From the NCBI RefSeq assembly GCF_003119195.2, contig NZ_CP022260.1, positions 124,001-188,000 of the forward strand: a DNA stretch of 64,000 nucleotides. The letters run 5' to 3'. Each line of letters begins with the position of its first letter. Within the stretch, counting starts at the first letter, position 1. The translations under genes were made by a program, and so were the position numbers. The notes beneath the pieces were generated by a model. It was given only the letters and a program-made list of their open reading frames with translations. It had not been told where the DNA came from and did no database searches. The stretch comes from Azospirillum baldaniorum. GTDB lineage: Bacteria; Pseudomonadota; Alphaproteobacteria; Azospirillales; Azospirillaceae. Positions 33,487-42,370 of the stretch are shown in pieces.

Positions 33487-34887
33487 TCAGGCGGGTAGGG
33501 CGGGGCGCTGGCGGTGGTGGTCGGTCGCCGCCTGGAAGGCCGCCCCGGCGCGGAAGACTAGCGGCTCGTCGAACCAGCGCCCGACGATCTGCAGGCCCAC
33601 CGGCATCCCGTCGCCGTCGAAGCCGCAGGGCACCGACATGGCGGGCAGGCCGAGCGCGCCGAAGCCGTAGGTGAAGCGGCTGACCGCCCGCGTCGCCTCG
33701 ATCATGTCGGCGCTGTCGTAGATGCGCGGCGCCGTGATGGAGGTGGTCGGGGTGAGGATCAGGTCCACCCGCTCGAACAGCGCGCGGAACCGCAGCTTCC
33801 AGGAGGCCAGCCAGCGCCGCGAGTCCGCGTACTGCACGCCCGACACCGGCAGGCCGAGCTGCAGGCGGCGCAGCACCTCCGGCCCGATGGACTCCGGCGC
33901 GGTTTCCATCTTGTCGAGGTGGTATTGCGCCATGTCGGCGACGAGCAGGGAGAAGGCGGTGCGGGCCTGCGCCACCTCCGCGTCCTCGATGGTGACGTCG
34001 ACCAGGACGGCGCCGGCCTTCTCCAGCACCGCCGCCGCGGCGCGCACCCGCTCCGCCACCGCGGGCTGGAGGTTGTCGAAGTAGAAGTTGCGCGGCAGAC
34101 CGATGCGCGTGCCGGCGATCCCCGCCTTCAAATCCGGCAGGAAATTGCCGAGCGGCACGTCGACCGAATTGGGGTCCTCCGGGTCGTAGCCGGCGATGGC
34201 GGCGAAGGCGCGCGCCACGTCGGCGACCGAGTAGGCCAGCGGGCCGACGGTGTCGAAATCGACGCTGCACGGGATCACGCCGCTGTTCGACACCCGGCCG
34301 ACGCTGGGCCGCAGCCCGACCACCCCGCAGAGCGCCGCCGGGATGCGGATGGAGCCCCCGGTGTCGGTGCCGATGGAGACCCGGCACAGCCCGGCGGCGA
34401 CCGACGCCGCCGACCCGCCGCTCGACCCGCCGGGCACCCGGCCGGTGTCCCAGGGGTTCCGGCAGGGGCCGTGATGCTCGTTCTGGTTCGTCGAGCCCAG
34501 GCAGAATTCGGACAGGTTGTTGCGCCCGACCAGGATGGCGCCGGCGTCGCGCAGGCGACGAATCAGCGGGGCGTCCCGATGCCCCATCCGGGCGAAGCGG
34601 TCGGACGAGCCGTAGCTGGTCGTCTCTCCGGCCAGTTCGAAGCAATCCTTGACGGTGACCGTCACCCCGTCCAGCAGGCCGGGCCAGTCCCCCGCCGCCC
34701 GCGCCTCGTCCTGCGCCCGCGCCCGGCGGATCGCCCCGTCGGCGTCCACCGCCAGCAGGGCGTTGACGATCGGGTTCAGGCTCTCGATGCGGGCGAGCCG
34801 GGCACGGGTCTCCGCCTCGCTGGCGCCGGGCATGGAAGGGCTGCCGCCGCCGGACCGGGCCGGATGCGTTGTCGAAAGATCAGACAT
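33487..34887 (-). CDS. Amidase-signature hydrolase (second)
   Basis: A 466-residue amidase of the GatA/AtzF-like group. Lys80 (VTVKDCFELAG), Ser155 (VPGGSSGGSA) and Ser179 (GTDTGGSIRIPAA) are the catalytic set. GatA itself is unlikely because gatB and gatC are missing. It shares only the family core with its neighbour, so this is not a recent duplication. It lies between the cysteine hydrolase (102 bp upstream) and the first amidase and most likely works on a small amide brought in by the divergent ABC importer. Confidence 0.88.
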   Translation of the reverse strand: MSDLSTTHPARSGGGSPSMPGASEAETRARLARIESLNPIVNALLAVDADGAIRRARAQDEARAAGDWPGLLDGVTVTVKDCFELAGETTSYGSSDRFARMGHRDAPLIRRLRDAGAILVGRNNLSEFCLGSTNQNEHHGPCRNPWDTGRVPGGSSGGSAASVAAGLCRVSIGTDTGGSIRIPAALCGVVGLRPSVGRVSNSGVIPCSVDFDTVGPLAYSVADVARAFAAIAGYDPEDPNSVDVPLGNFLPDLKAGIAGTRIGLPRNFYFDNLQPAVAERVRAAAAVLEKAGAVLVDVTIEDAEVAQARTAFSLLVADMAQYHLDKMETAPESIGPEVLRRLQLGLPVSGVQYADSRRWLASWKLRFRALFERVDLILTPTTSITAPRIYDSADMIEATRAVSRFTYGFGALGLPAMSVPCGFDGDGMPVGLQIVGRWFDEPLVFRAGAAFQAATDHHRQRPALPA

Positions 34888-34989
34888 GCGTTGCTGCTTT
34901 CCGCTCGCGTGCCGGATGGCTTCGGACGAACTGCTCCGGCGACGGCCTGTTGAAGTCGCTTCGTTGCGCTTAGGGACGGAACCGCCGGA

Positions 34990-35619
34990 TCAGGCGGCGT
35001 CGGCCAACGCCAGATGGGCGATGACCGCGTCCAGCGGCATCACGTCGGCGTATTTCTTGCCCATGTCGAACAGGTTGGCGCGGTGCGGCTCCTCCGCCCG
35101 GTCGCCGACGCACTCCTCCACGATGATCGGGCGCAGCCCGTGGGCAGAGGCGTCAATCACGCTGGCCCGCACGCAGCCCGAGGTCGTGCAGCCGGTGACC
35201 AGCAGCGTGTCGACCGCGTTCGCGCGCAGCCAGGACGACAGGGCGGTGCCGAAGAAGGCCGAGGCGTGCTGCTTGCGCACGATGAACTCGTTGGGCAGCG
35301 GCGCGACCTCCGGTGCGAAGGCGACATCGGGTGAGCCGGCGGTCAGGGTCAGCAGCGACGGAATCTTCTCGCCGAACGGACCGATGCCGCCTGGAGCCTC
35401 CGGCGCGATGAAGCAGGCGTGGGCGATCGGCATGCCCAAGGGACGAACATGTCCGAGCAACTTCCCCGTGGCGGTGATGGCGCTGTTGATGTTGAAGCCG
35501 CCGAAGGCGTCTTCACGCGTGAAACCGATCTGGAAGTCGATGATGAGGAGGGCGCACTTGCGGCCGAAGCCGAGCGGCTTGCCGATGCCCTGGCGGTCGT
35601 AGATGGAAAGATCGCTCAT
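34990..35619 (-). CDS. Isochorismatase-fold cysteine hydrolase (first)
   Basis: A 209-residue enzyme with the Asp-Lys-Cys triad Asp28 (LLIIDFQIGF), Lys116 (RKQHASAFFGT) and Cys149 (GCTTSGCVRASVIDA). The TSGCVRA nucleophile loop and the HASAFFGT stretch resemble N-carbamoylsarcosine amidase and maleamate amidohydrolase more than isochorismatase itself. It is first in the minus-strand unit and divergent from the ABC receptor gene. The start at MSDLS follows AGGAGG-like sequence. It probably removes ammonia or a carbamoyl group from a degradation intermediate. Confidence 0.85.
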   Translation of the reverse strand: MSDLSIYDRQGIGKPLGFGRKCALLIIDFQIGFTREDAFGGFNINSAITATGKLLGHVRPLGMPIAHACFIAPEAPGGIGPFGEKIPSLLTLTAGSPDVAFAPEVAPLPNEFIVRKQHASAFFGTALSSWLRANAVDTLLVTGCTTSGCVRASVIDASAHGLRPIIVEECVGDRAEEPHRANLFDMGKKYADVMPLDAVIAHLALADAA

Positions 35620-35748
35620 TTCAGGAGGTTCCTTCTTCCGCTGCTGCGCCGCATCGTGGGCGCCCAGCCAGCATACAACGAGGTATTTTTGCATTCAAAG
35701 TCCATAGTTTCACCATTTCAAACCCGCCTCTGCCCGCCTTTTGCGCAG

Positions 35749-35758
35749 ATATGCATAT
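35749..35758. promoter_or_regulatory. Divergent control region with ATATGCATAT palindrome
   Basis: The 346-bp gap (35620-35965) between the two catabolic units has no gene and is more AT-rich than its flanks. The only clear symmetry is this perfect 10-bp palindrome, roughly midway between the two start codons. It is a candidate site for the GntR regulator encoded at the end of the plus-strand unit. No convincing -35/-10 pair could be fixed. Confidence 0.3.
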
Positions 35759-35965
35759 TGCTGTATTCACAAGCAATTCCACGAAGAGCCTCTTTAAATA
35801 GCTGATTTCAAGTGATTATTAGACGCCCTGCGACAGCTCGCCGCAGGATGGCACGATTCCTGCGAATTTGGTCGGGCATAAGGGTCCAGCGCAGATTGTG
35901 TGCAAAAATAGACCGGACAAATCTCAGCGCTGCCCGTAAAATCTTTGACACAGAGGAGCAGGCTT

Positions 35966-37549
35966 ATGGACGGGATCAATCGCAAGGAACGGGCCGGCCG
36001 GATCGAGCGGAGCGGCGTCAACCGCCGCCAGTTCGGCACTTTGCTGGCCGCCGGCGCCCTGGTGGCGGGCAGCGGCTGGCCTCTGCCGGCGTCGGCGGCG
36101 CCGCCGGTCCTGCGGGTGCGCATCGGCAGCGACATCGGCAACCTGGATCCCGCCCGCATCTTCCAGATCGAGAACCAGACGGTCGCCACCCAGATCTTCA
36201 ACGGGCTGGTCAAGTATGACGAGGCGAGCAACGCCATCGTCCCCGACCTCGCCACCGGCTGGGACATCTCCGGCGACGGCACCGTCTACAGCTTCGCCCT
36301 GCGCAGCGGCGTCACCTGGCACAAGGGCTTCGGCCCCTTCACCTCCGACGACGTGAAGTTCTCGTTCGAGCGCGTGCTCGACCCGCAGACCGGCAGCAGC
36401 TACAGCGGGCAGCTCGCCTCCATCAAGTCCATCGAGACGCCGTCCCCCGACAAGGTGGTCATCACGCTGAAGGAACCGAATTCCGGCTTCCTGCATAAGG
36501 TGTCGGCCTTCAACCAGGGCTGGATCGTCAGCCGCAAGGCGCTGGGCGAGATCGGCGACAAGGCCTTCGCGCTGAACCCCATCGGCACCGGCCCCTTCGT
36601 GTTCCAGAACTGGGCGCCGGGCCGCGAGGTCAAGCTGTCCGCCAACAAGGACTATTTCGCGGGCGCGCCCAAGGTCGAGGAGGTGCAGTTCCGCGTCATC
36701 AAGGACGAGACGGCGGCAGCCATCGCCCTGGAGAACGGCGAGATCGACATCTTCTTCGGCCTGCAGCAGCCGGAGGTCATCCAGCGCCTGAAGGGCGGCG
36801 GGCTGGTCACCGTGCTCGACCGCGACGCCAACCACACGATCAACCTCGTCCTCAACACCTCGATCAAAACGCTGGGCGATGTGCGGGTGCGTCAGGCGAT
36901 CTACCACGCCATCAACCGCAAGGCGCTGATCGACGGCTTCTTCAAGGGCACCAAATCGGAGGCGAGCGGCGTCCTCACCTCCTCCTTCCAGGAATTCACC
37001 GATCAGGTCCCGCTGTTCCCCTACGACCCGGCGAAGGCCAAGGCGCTGCTCAAGGAGGCCGGGGTGGGAAGCTTCACGCTGGACCTCGTGGCGCCGGGCG
37101 CCAACCCCTACGACAAGATCGTCGTGCCGATCGCCAGCGACCTCGCCGCCGTGGGCATCGACGCCAAGATCAAGGTGCTGGAGCGCGGCGCCTACCTCCA
37201 GGCGCGCAACAAGGGCACGGTGCCGACCTGCATCACCGGCGTCGTCGGCGCCCCCGACCCGGACAGCCCGATTCTGTCGCTGTTCGCCAAGTCCTCCTTC
37301 CCGCCGGGCCTCAACACCGCCCATTACGAGGGCATCGAAGACATGATCGCCGCCGCCCGGCAGGCCCAGGGCGACGCCGCCCGCAAGGAGGTCTATGGGA
37401 AGATCCAGGCCAAGGTGATGGGCGACGTGCCGGTGATCCCGCTCTACGCCGACCACCTGTTCATCGCCCACACCAAGAAGGTCTCCGGCTTCGTCCAGAA
37501 CTCCCTGTTCACGATGAGCGCCTATCCGGTCTCGCTGCTGGAGGCGTGA
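35966..37549 (+). CDS. Dpp/Opp-type ABC transporter substrate-binding protein
   Basis: A 527-residue SBP_bac_5 receptor. The twin arginines at residues 20-21 (NRRQFGTLLAAG) and the following hydrophobic stretch suggest Tat export, with cleavage after ASAA. The body is typical (DLATGWDISGDGTVYSFAL, GTGPFVFQNWAPG, VRQAIYHAINRKALI). AGGAG lies eight bases before the ATG. Family members bind peptides but also nickel, opines and many small molecules. The flanking amidases and cysteine hydrolases point to an amide or carbamoyl compound. Confidence 0.9.
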   Translation: MDGINRKERAGRIERSGVNRRQFGTLLAAGALVAGSGWPLPASAAPPVLRVRIGSDIGNLDPARIFQIENQTVATQIFNGLVKYDEASNAIVPDLATGWDISGDGTVYSFALRSGVTWHKGFGPFTSDDVKFSFERVLDPQTGSSYSGQLASIKSIETPSPDKVVITLKEPNSGFLHKVSAFNQGWIVSRKALGEIGDKAFALNPIGTGPFVFQNWAPGREVKLSANKDYFAGAPKVEEVQFRVIKDETAAAIALENGEIDIFFGLQQPEVIQRLKGGGLVTVLDRDANHTINLVLNTSIKTLGDVRVRQAIYHAINRKALIDGFFKGTKSEASGVLTSSFQEFTDQVPLFPYDPAKAKALLKEAGVGSFTLDLVAPGANPYDKIVVPIASDLAAVGIDAKIKVLERGAYLQARNKGTVPTCITGVVGAPDPDSPILSLFAKSSFPPGLNTAHYEGIEDMIAAARQAQGDAARKEVYGKIQAKVMGDVPVIPLYADHLFIAHTKKVSGFVQNSLFTMSAYPVSLLEA

Positions 37550-37551
37550 CG

Positions 37552-38490
37552 ATGGACCGGCTTCTTCGCCAACTCTCGCAGCTCGCGATCACGGTGTTCG
37601 GCATCGTGACCGTGACCTTCTTCCTGGTCCGGATGATCCCCGGCGACCCCGCCCAGTACATGCTGGGCGACTACGCCACCGAGGAGGCGCTGGCGACGCT
37701 GCGCGCCCAGCTCGGCCTCGACCAGCCGGTCTACGTGCAGTACGGGCTCTATGTGCTGCGCGCCGTCACCGGGGATTTCGGATCGTCGGTGGTCACCGGC
37801 CGCCCGGCGCTGGAGGAGATCCTGTTCAGCCTCCCGGACTCCGCGATCCTGGCCTTCGCCGGCCTCGCGGTGGCGGTGGCGATCGGCATCCCGCTCGGCA
37901 TTCTCACCGCGGAGCGGCAGGGATCGTGGAGCGACATGCTCATCATGATCGTGGCGCTGTTCGGCATCTCCTTCCCGGTCTTCTGGCTCGGCCTCGCCTC
38001 CGTCCTGCTGTTCTCGCAGGAGCTGAAATGGTTCCCGGCGCTGGGGGCCAGCTCGGGCGGCGGGTTCCTCACCCACCTGCACCATCTGGTGCTTCCGGCG
38101 GGGGTGCTGGGCATCTCGGTCGCGGCCTACATCACCCGCCTGACCCGCTCGGCGATGCTGGAGGTGCTGGGCCAGGACTGCATCCGCGTCGCCCGCGCCA
38201 TGGGCGTGCCGGAACGCCGGGTGGTGTGGCGGCTGGCGCTGAAGAACGCGCTGGTGCCGATCCTCGCCATCGTCGGGGTGACCTTCGCCTGGTCGCTGGG
38301 CAGCGCCATCCTGATCGAGGTGGTGTTCAGCCGGCCGGGCATCGGCTCGATGATCCTGAAGGCGGTCTCGGCCCGCGACTACCAGCTCGTCCAGGCGGGC
38401 GTGCTGGTGCTGGCCGTCGCCGTCGTCCTCGTCAACAGCCTGCTCGACCTCGCCTACGGGCTGGTCGATCCGCGCCTGTCCACACGGTGA
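37552..38490 (+). CDS. Dpp/Opp-type ABC permease, B subunit
   Basis: A 312-residue permease with six helices, starting with LAITVFGIVTVTFFLVRMIPGDP, the hallmark of DppB. The coupling loop is AMLEVLGQDCIRVARAMGVP. The ATG at 37552 is preferred because GGAGG lies seven bases upstream; a GTG at 37546 overlapping the previous stop by 4 bp is the alternative. Second gene of the importer operon. Confidence 0.92.
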   Translation: MDRLLRQLSQLAITVFGIVTVTFFLVRMIPGDPAQYMLGDYATEEALATLRAQLGLDQPVYVQYGLYVLRAVTGDFGSSVVTGRPALEEILFSLPDSAILAFAGLAVAVAIGIPLGILTAERQGSWSDMLIMIVALFGISFPVFWLGLASVLLFSQELKWFPALGASSGGGFLTHLHHLVLPAGVLGISVAAYITRLTRSAMLEVLGQDCIRVARAMGVPERRVVWRLALKNALVPILAIVGVTFAWSLGSAILIEVVFSRPGIGSMILKAVSARDYQLVQAGVLVLAVAVVLVNSLLDLAYGLVDPRLSTR

Positions 38491-38494
38491 CCCC

Positions 38495-39382
38495 ATGGCA
38501 GCCACAGCAACCCTTTCCGCGCCCGCTTCGGCGCGGCGGTCGTCCCTGATGCGCTATTTCCGCCATCCGGGCTTCCTGATCGGCGTGATCCTGCTGACCC
38601 TGCTGCTGATCGTGGCGGTGGCGGCCCCCTGGATCGCCCCGATGTCGCCGCTTGAGACCGACCTCGCCAACACGCTGGCCCCGCCCTCGGCCGCGCATCT
38701 CCTGGGCACCGACCAGTTCGGGCGCGACGTGCTGTCCCGCCTGATCTGGGGCACCCGCATCTCCCTCCAGGTCGCCGTCGCGGTGATGGCTCTGTCGCTG
38801 TCGCTGGGGATGGTGATCGGCGCGGTCGCCGGCTTCTTCGGCGGTTGGGTCGAGCGGGTGACCGTCTCGATCATCGACATCCTGCTGGCCTTCCCCGGCT
38901 TCCTGCTGGCGCTCGCCCTGGTGGCGGCGCGCGGCTCCTCGCTGGAGTCGGTCATCATCGCGGTGGCGCTGGCCTTCACGCCGCGGGTCGCCGCGGTGAT
39001 GCGGGCGGTCGTGCTGACCATCAAGCCGCGCACCTACGTCGAGGCGTCGCGGGCCATCGGCATGGGCACGATGCGGCTGCTCTTCCTGCACGTCGTGCCG
39101 AACAGCCTGCCGCCGGTGATCGTGGTCGCCACGGTCAGCGCCGCCACCGCCATCCTGGCGGAAGCGGGCTTGAGCTTCCTCGGCCTCGGGGTCCAGCCGC
39201 CGGCCCCGACCTGGGGCAACGTCATCGCCGACGGGCAGAGCTTCCTGGCCTCCAACCCGCTGATCTCGCTGTCGGCGGGGATCTGCATCGCGGTGATGGT
39301 GGTCGCCCTGAACCTGCTGGGGGACGGCCTGCGCGACACGCTCGACCCGCAGATGCGCCGCTCCTCCGGACGCGTGCTGTGA
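38495..39382 (+). CDS. Dpp/Opp-type ABC permease, C subunit
   Basis: A 295-residue permease, partner of the preceding gene with only 4 bp between. It has the DppC features: a cytoplasmic N-terminus, LGTDQFGRDVLSRLIWGTRI, the coupling loop YVEASRAIGMGTMRLLFLHV, and GLGVQPPAPTWGN. Six helices are visible. Confidence 0.93.
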   Translation: MAATATLSAPASARRSSLMRYFRHPGFLIGVILLTLLLIVAVAAPWIAPMSPLETDLANTLAPPSAAHLLGTDQFGRDVLSRLIWGTRISLQVAVAVMALSLSLGMVIGAVAGFFGGWVERVTVSIIDILLAFPGFLLALALVAARGSSLESVIIAVALAFTPRVAAVMRAVVLTIKPRTYVEASRAIGMGTMRLLFLHVVPNSLPPVIVVATVSAATAILAEAGLSFLGLGVQPPAPTWGNVIADGQSFLASNPLISLSAGICIAVMVVALNLLGDGLRDTLDPQMRRSSGRVL

Positions 39383-39393
39383 GAATCCCCCCG

Positions 39394-40467
39394 ATGCCAA
39401 ACAAGGCCATGCCGAACCTTCATCCCGTGGCGCCGGCGGCTCCCGTCGCCCCCGCCACGGCCCCCCGCCCGGTCGCGCTGGAGCTGCGCGACCTGACCAC
39501 GGTCTTTCCCGGCGACGACGGTCCGGTCACCGTCATCGACGGCGTGTCGCTCGCCGTGCGGGCCGGCGGCACGCTGGCGGTGGTTGGCGAGTCCGGATCG
39601 GGCAAGTCGATGACCTTCCTGTCGGCGCTGGGCCTCGTCGCGGCACCGGGCCGCGTCCGCCGCGGCGAGGTGCGGATCGACGGCGCCGACATCCTGCACC
39701 AGCCGCCGGAGCGGCTGCGCCGCCTGCGCGGGGCGGTCATTTCGATGATCTTCCAGGACCCGCTGACCGCGCTGAACCCCGTCTTCACCATCGGCGAGCA
39801 GATCGTTGAGGTGCTGCGGGCGCACCAGCGCATCGGCCGGACCGCCGCCCGCGCCCGCGCCATCGAGCTGCTGGCCCGCGTCCAGATCCCCGACCCGGCG
39901 CGGCGGGTGGACGACTACCCGCACCAGCTCAGCGGCGGGCAGCGCCAGCGCGTGCTGATCGCCATGGCCATCGCCCTGTCGCCGAAGATCCTGATCGCCG
40001 ACGAGCCGACCACGGCGCTCGACGTGACGGTGCAGGCGCAGATCCTCGACCTGCTCGCCGACCTCCAGGCGGAGACCGGCATGGCGCTGGTGCTCATCAC
40101 CCACGATCTGGGGCTGGTCGCCAAATACGCCGACGACGTGGCGGTGATGTACGCCGGGCGGCTGGTCGAGACCGGCTCCATGGAGGAGGTGTTCACCAGG
40201 CCCCGCCATCCCTACACCCGCGCGCTGTTCCGCAGCATCCCCCGCCTCGACGGACCGGTGGACGAGGAGCTTCCGGCCATCGAGGGCCAGCCGCCCAACG
40301 TCGCCCGCCTGCCGCCCGGCTGCGCCTTCGAGCCGCGCTGCACGGTCGGCCGCGGGCGGGCGGACTGCTGCACCCGGCGGCCGCTGCCGCTGGCCGGCGA
40401 CCGCTCCGGCCACCGCAGCGCCTGTTTCCACGAAGACCTGCCCGACCGGAAGGAGGCCACCCGATGA
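39394..40467 (+). CDS. Dpp/Opp-type ABC ATPase, D subunit
   Basis: A 357-residue ATPase. Walker A is VVGESGSGKSM, the signature is HQLSGGQRQRVLIAMAIAL and Walker B is ILIADEPTTALDVT. The C-terminal oligopeptide-transporter tail has the Cys residues of its iron-sulfur-like motif (GCAFEPRCTVGRG, then CC and RSACF). The first 20 residues are Pro/Ala-rich with two possible ATG starts. The following ATPase overlaps by 4 bp. Confidence 0.92.
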   Translation: MPNKAMPNLHPVAPAAPVAPATAPRPVALELRDLTTVFPGDDGPVTVIDGVSLAVRAGGTLAVVGESGSGKSMTFLSALGLVAAPGRVRRGEVRIDGADILHQPPERLRRLRGAVISMIFQDPLTALNPVFTIGEQIVEVLRAHQRIGRTAARARAIELLARVQIPDPARRVDDYPHQLSGGQRQRVLIAMAIALSPKILIADEPTTALDVTVQAQILDLLADLQAETGMALVLITHDLGLVAKYADDVAVMYAGRLVETGSMEEVFTRPRHPYTRALFRSIPRLDGPVDEELPAIEGQPPNVARLPPGCAFEPRCTVGRGRADCCTRRPLPLAGDRSGHRSACFHEDLPDRKEATR

Positions 40468-41588
40468 GCGACACCCTCTCCGCACCGCCTCCGGCCCTGG
40501 AACTCGTCGACGCCACCCGCGTCTTCACCCGCCGCGGCGGCCTGTTCAAGTCGGCCGGCAAGGCGGTGCGGGCGGTGGACGGCGTGTCGCTGACCATCCG
40601 CGCCGGCGAAACCCTCGGCCTCGTCGGCGAGAGCGGCAGCGGCAAGAGCACGCTGGGCCGCCTCGCCCTGCGGCTGGTCGAGCCGACCAGCGGACGCCTG
40701 CTGGTCGACGGGCGCGACGTGACCGGCGTGTCGAAGGCCGAGATGCAGGCGATGCGGCGCGACATCCAGATGGTCTTCCAGGACCCCTACGGATCGCTCG
40801 ACCCCCGCGTCACCATCGGCCAGAGCATCGCCGAACCGCTGAAGGTCCATGGCCTGTGGGACAGCGACGGGCCGCAGAAGGTGGCCGGGGTGATGAGCCT
40901 CGTCGGGCTCGACCCCTCGCACGCCGACCGCTACCCGCACCAGTTCTCCGGCGGCCAGCGCCAGCGCATCGGCATCGCCCGCGCCCTGACGCTCGACCCC
41001 AAGATCCTGGTGCTGGACGAGCCGGTGTCGGCGCTCGACGTGTCGATCCAGGCGCAGATCATCAACCTGCTCCAGCGCATCCAGCGGGAACGCGGGCTGT
41101 CCTACCTGTTCATCGCCCACGATCTGGCGGTGGTCCGCCACGTCAGCCACCGCATCGCCGTGATGTATCTCGGCAAGGTCGTGGAGATGGCGGAGCGCGA
41201 CAACCTCTACCGCCGGCCGCTGCATCCCTACACCGTCTCGCTGCTGGCGGCGGTGCCCATCGCCGACGTGCGGATGCGCAACCGACGCCGCACCTCGGTG
41301 ACGATGGGCGAGATCGGCTCGGCCACCAACGTGCCGCCGGGCTGCCGCTTCCACCCGCGCTGCTATCGGGCGCGGCTGGTCGCCGCGGCGGGCGGCGTGC
41401 CCACCGAGCGCAGCGGCGACGCCCTGCTGCCGCGCGCCTGCCTGATCGACCAGCCCGCGTTGAAGGCCTGCGGCGGCACCGATCAAGTCGCCTGCCACTT
41501 CCCCGAAACACCGGAAACCCGGTCCGAGGTCGCCACGGCGGTCCTCCAGGACATCGGCTATCCGCCCATCCGTCCCATCACCCTGTAA
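40464..41588 (+). CDS. Dpp/Opp-type ABC ATPase, F subunit
   Basis: A 374-residue ATPase, second of the heterodimer. Walker A is LVGESGSGKSTLGRLALRL, the signature HQFSGGQRQRIGIARAL and Walker B ILVLDEPVSALDVSI. An insertion after residue 25 (RRGGLFKSAGKAVRAV) is typical of the OppF/DppF type. The C-terminal Cys-rich tail is present (GCRFHPRCY). It closes the five-gene importer and is followed 34 bp later by a cysteine hydrolase on the same strand. Confidence 0.92.
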   Translation: MSDTLSAPPPALELVDATRVFTRRGGLFKSAGKAVRAVDGVSLTIRAGETLGLVGESGSGKSTLGRLALRLVEPTSGRLLVDGRDVTGVSKAEMQAMRRDIQMVFQDPYGSLDPRVTIGQSIAEPLKVHGLWDSDGPQKVAGVMSLVGLDPSHADRYPHQFSGGQRQRIGIARALTLDPKILVLDEPVSALDVSIQAQIINLLQRIQRERGLSYLFIAHDLAVVRHVSHRIAVMYLGKVVEMAERDNLYRRPLHPYTVSLLAAVPIADVRMRNRRRTSVTMGEIGSATNVPPGCRFHPRCYRARLVAAAGGVPTERSGDALLPRACLIDQPALKACGGTDQVACHFPETPETRSEVATAVLQDIGYPPIRPITL

Positions 41589-41622
41589 TCGGCCCCCTGC
41601 AATCGGCTTAAGGATCACCCCC

Positions 41623-42276
41623 ATGTTCAGCGTCACCGACGAACTCAAGGACAACTATTCCGGCGTCTTCCAGAACCGGATCGGCTTCGGGCGGAAGGCC
41701 GCCATCATCTCCATCGACTTCATCGACTTCTACACCCAGCCCGGCGCCCCCTTCTTCGGGCAGGGGGTGGTGGACGCGACGATCGCCAGCGTGCCGCTCT
41801 ACGCCGCCGCCCGCCGCGCCGGCCTGCCGGTCATCTACACCAAGGTCGTCTATGACGCGGCCGGGACCGAGGGCGGCATGTTCGTGAAGAAGATCCCGGC
41901 GTTGCGCGCCTTCACCGCCGACAACCCGCTGGCCGAGTTCGACGCCCGCGTGACGCCGGAGCCGCAGGACGTCGTGCTGGTCAAGCACCATTCCTCCGCC
42001 TTCTTCGGCACGCCGCTCAGCACCATGCTGCGCGTGATGGAGTGCGACACGGTGATCCTCACCGGCTGCTCGACCAGCGGCTGCGTGCGGGCGACGGCGG
42101 TGGACGCGGTGTCCCACGGCTTCCGCGTCATCGTCCCCGCCGAATGCGTGGGCGACCGCCACCAGGCCCCGCACGATTCCGCCCTGTTCGACATGAACGC
42201 CAAGTACGGCGACGTGCTGCCGGTGGCGGAGGTGATGGCCTACGTCAAGAAACAGGCCGAGGCCGTGGCCGCCTGA
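41623..42276 (+). CDS. Isochorismatase-fold cysteine hydrolase (second)
   Basis: A 217-residue relative of the enzyme at 34990-35619. The triad is Asp32 (ISIDFIDFY), Lys121 (VLVKHHSSAFFGTP) and Cys154 (GCSTSGCVRATAVDA). The nucleophile loop is that of N-carbamoylsarcosine amidase-like enzymes. Having one such hydrolase in each arm of the divergent island suggests two successive deamidation or decarbamoylation steps, or two related substrates. It sits directly behind the importer ATPase and is likely cotranscribed. Confidence 0.87.
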   Translation: MFSVTDELKDNYSGVFQNRIGFGRKAAIISIDFIDFYTQPGAPFFGQGVVDATIASVPLYAAARRAGLPVIYTKVVYDAAGTEGGMFVKKIPALRAFTADNPLAEFDARVTPEPQDVVLVKHHSSAFFGTPLSTMLRVMECDTVILTGCSTSGCVRATAVDAVSHGFRVIVPAECVGDRHQAPHDSALFDMNAKYGDVLPVAEVMAYVKKQAEAVAA

Positions 42277-42370
42277 TCCCTCCCAACCGCCTCTGACCCC
42301 ATCCGAACTGTATGGAGCGGTGGCGCGTCCGCGGCCGACCGGCGGGCGCGCCCCTGAACAATCTGCCGAC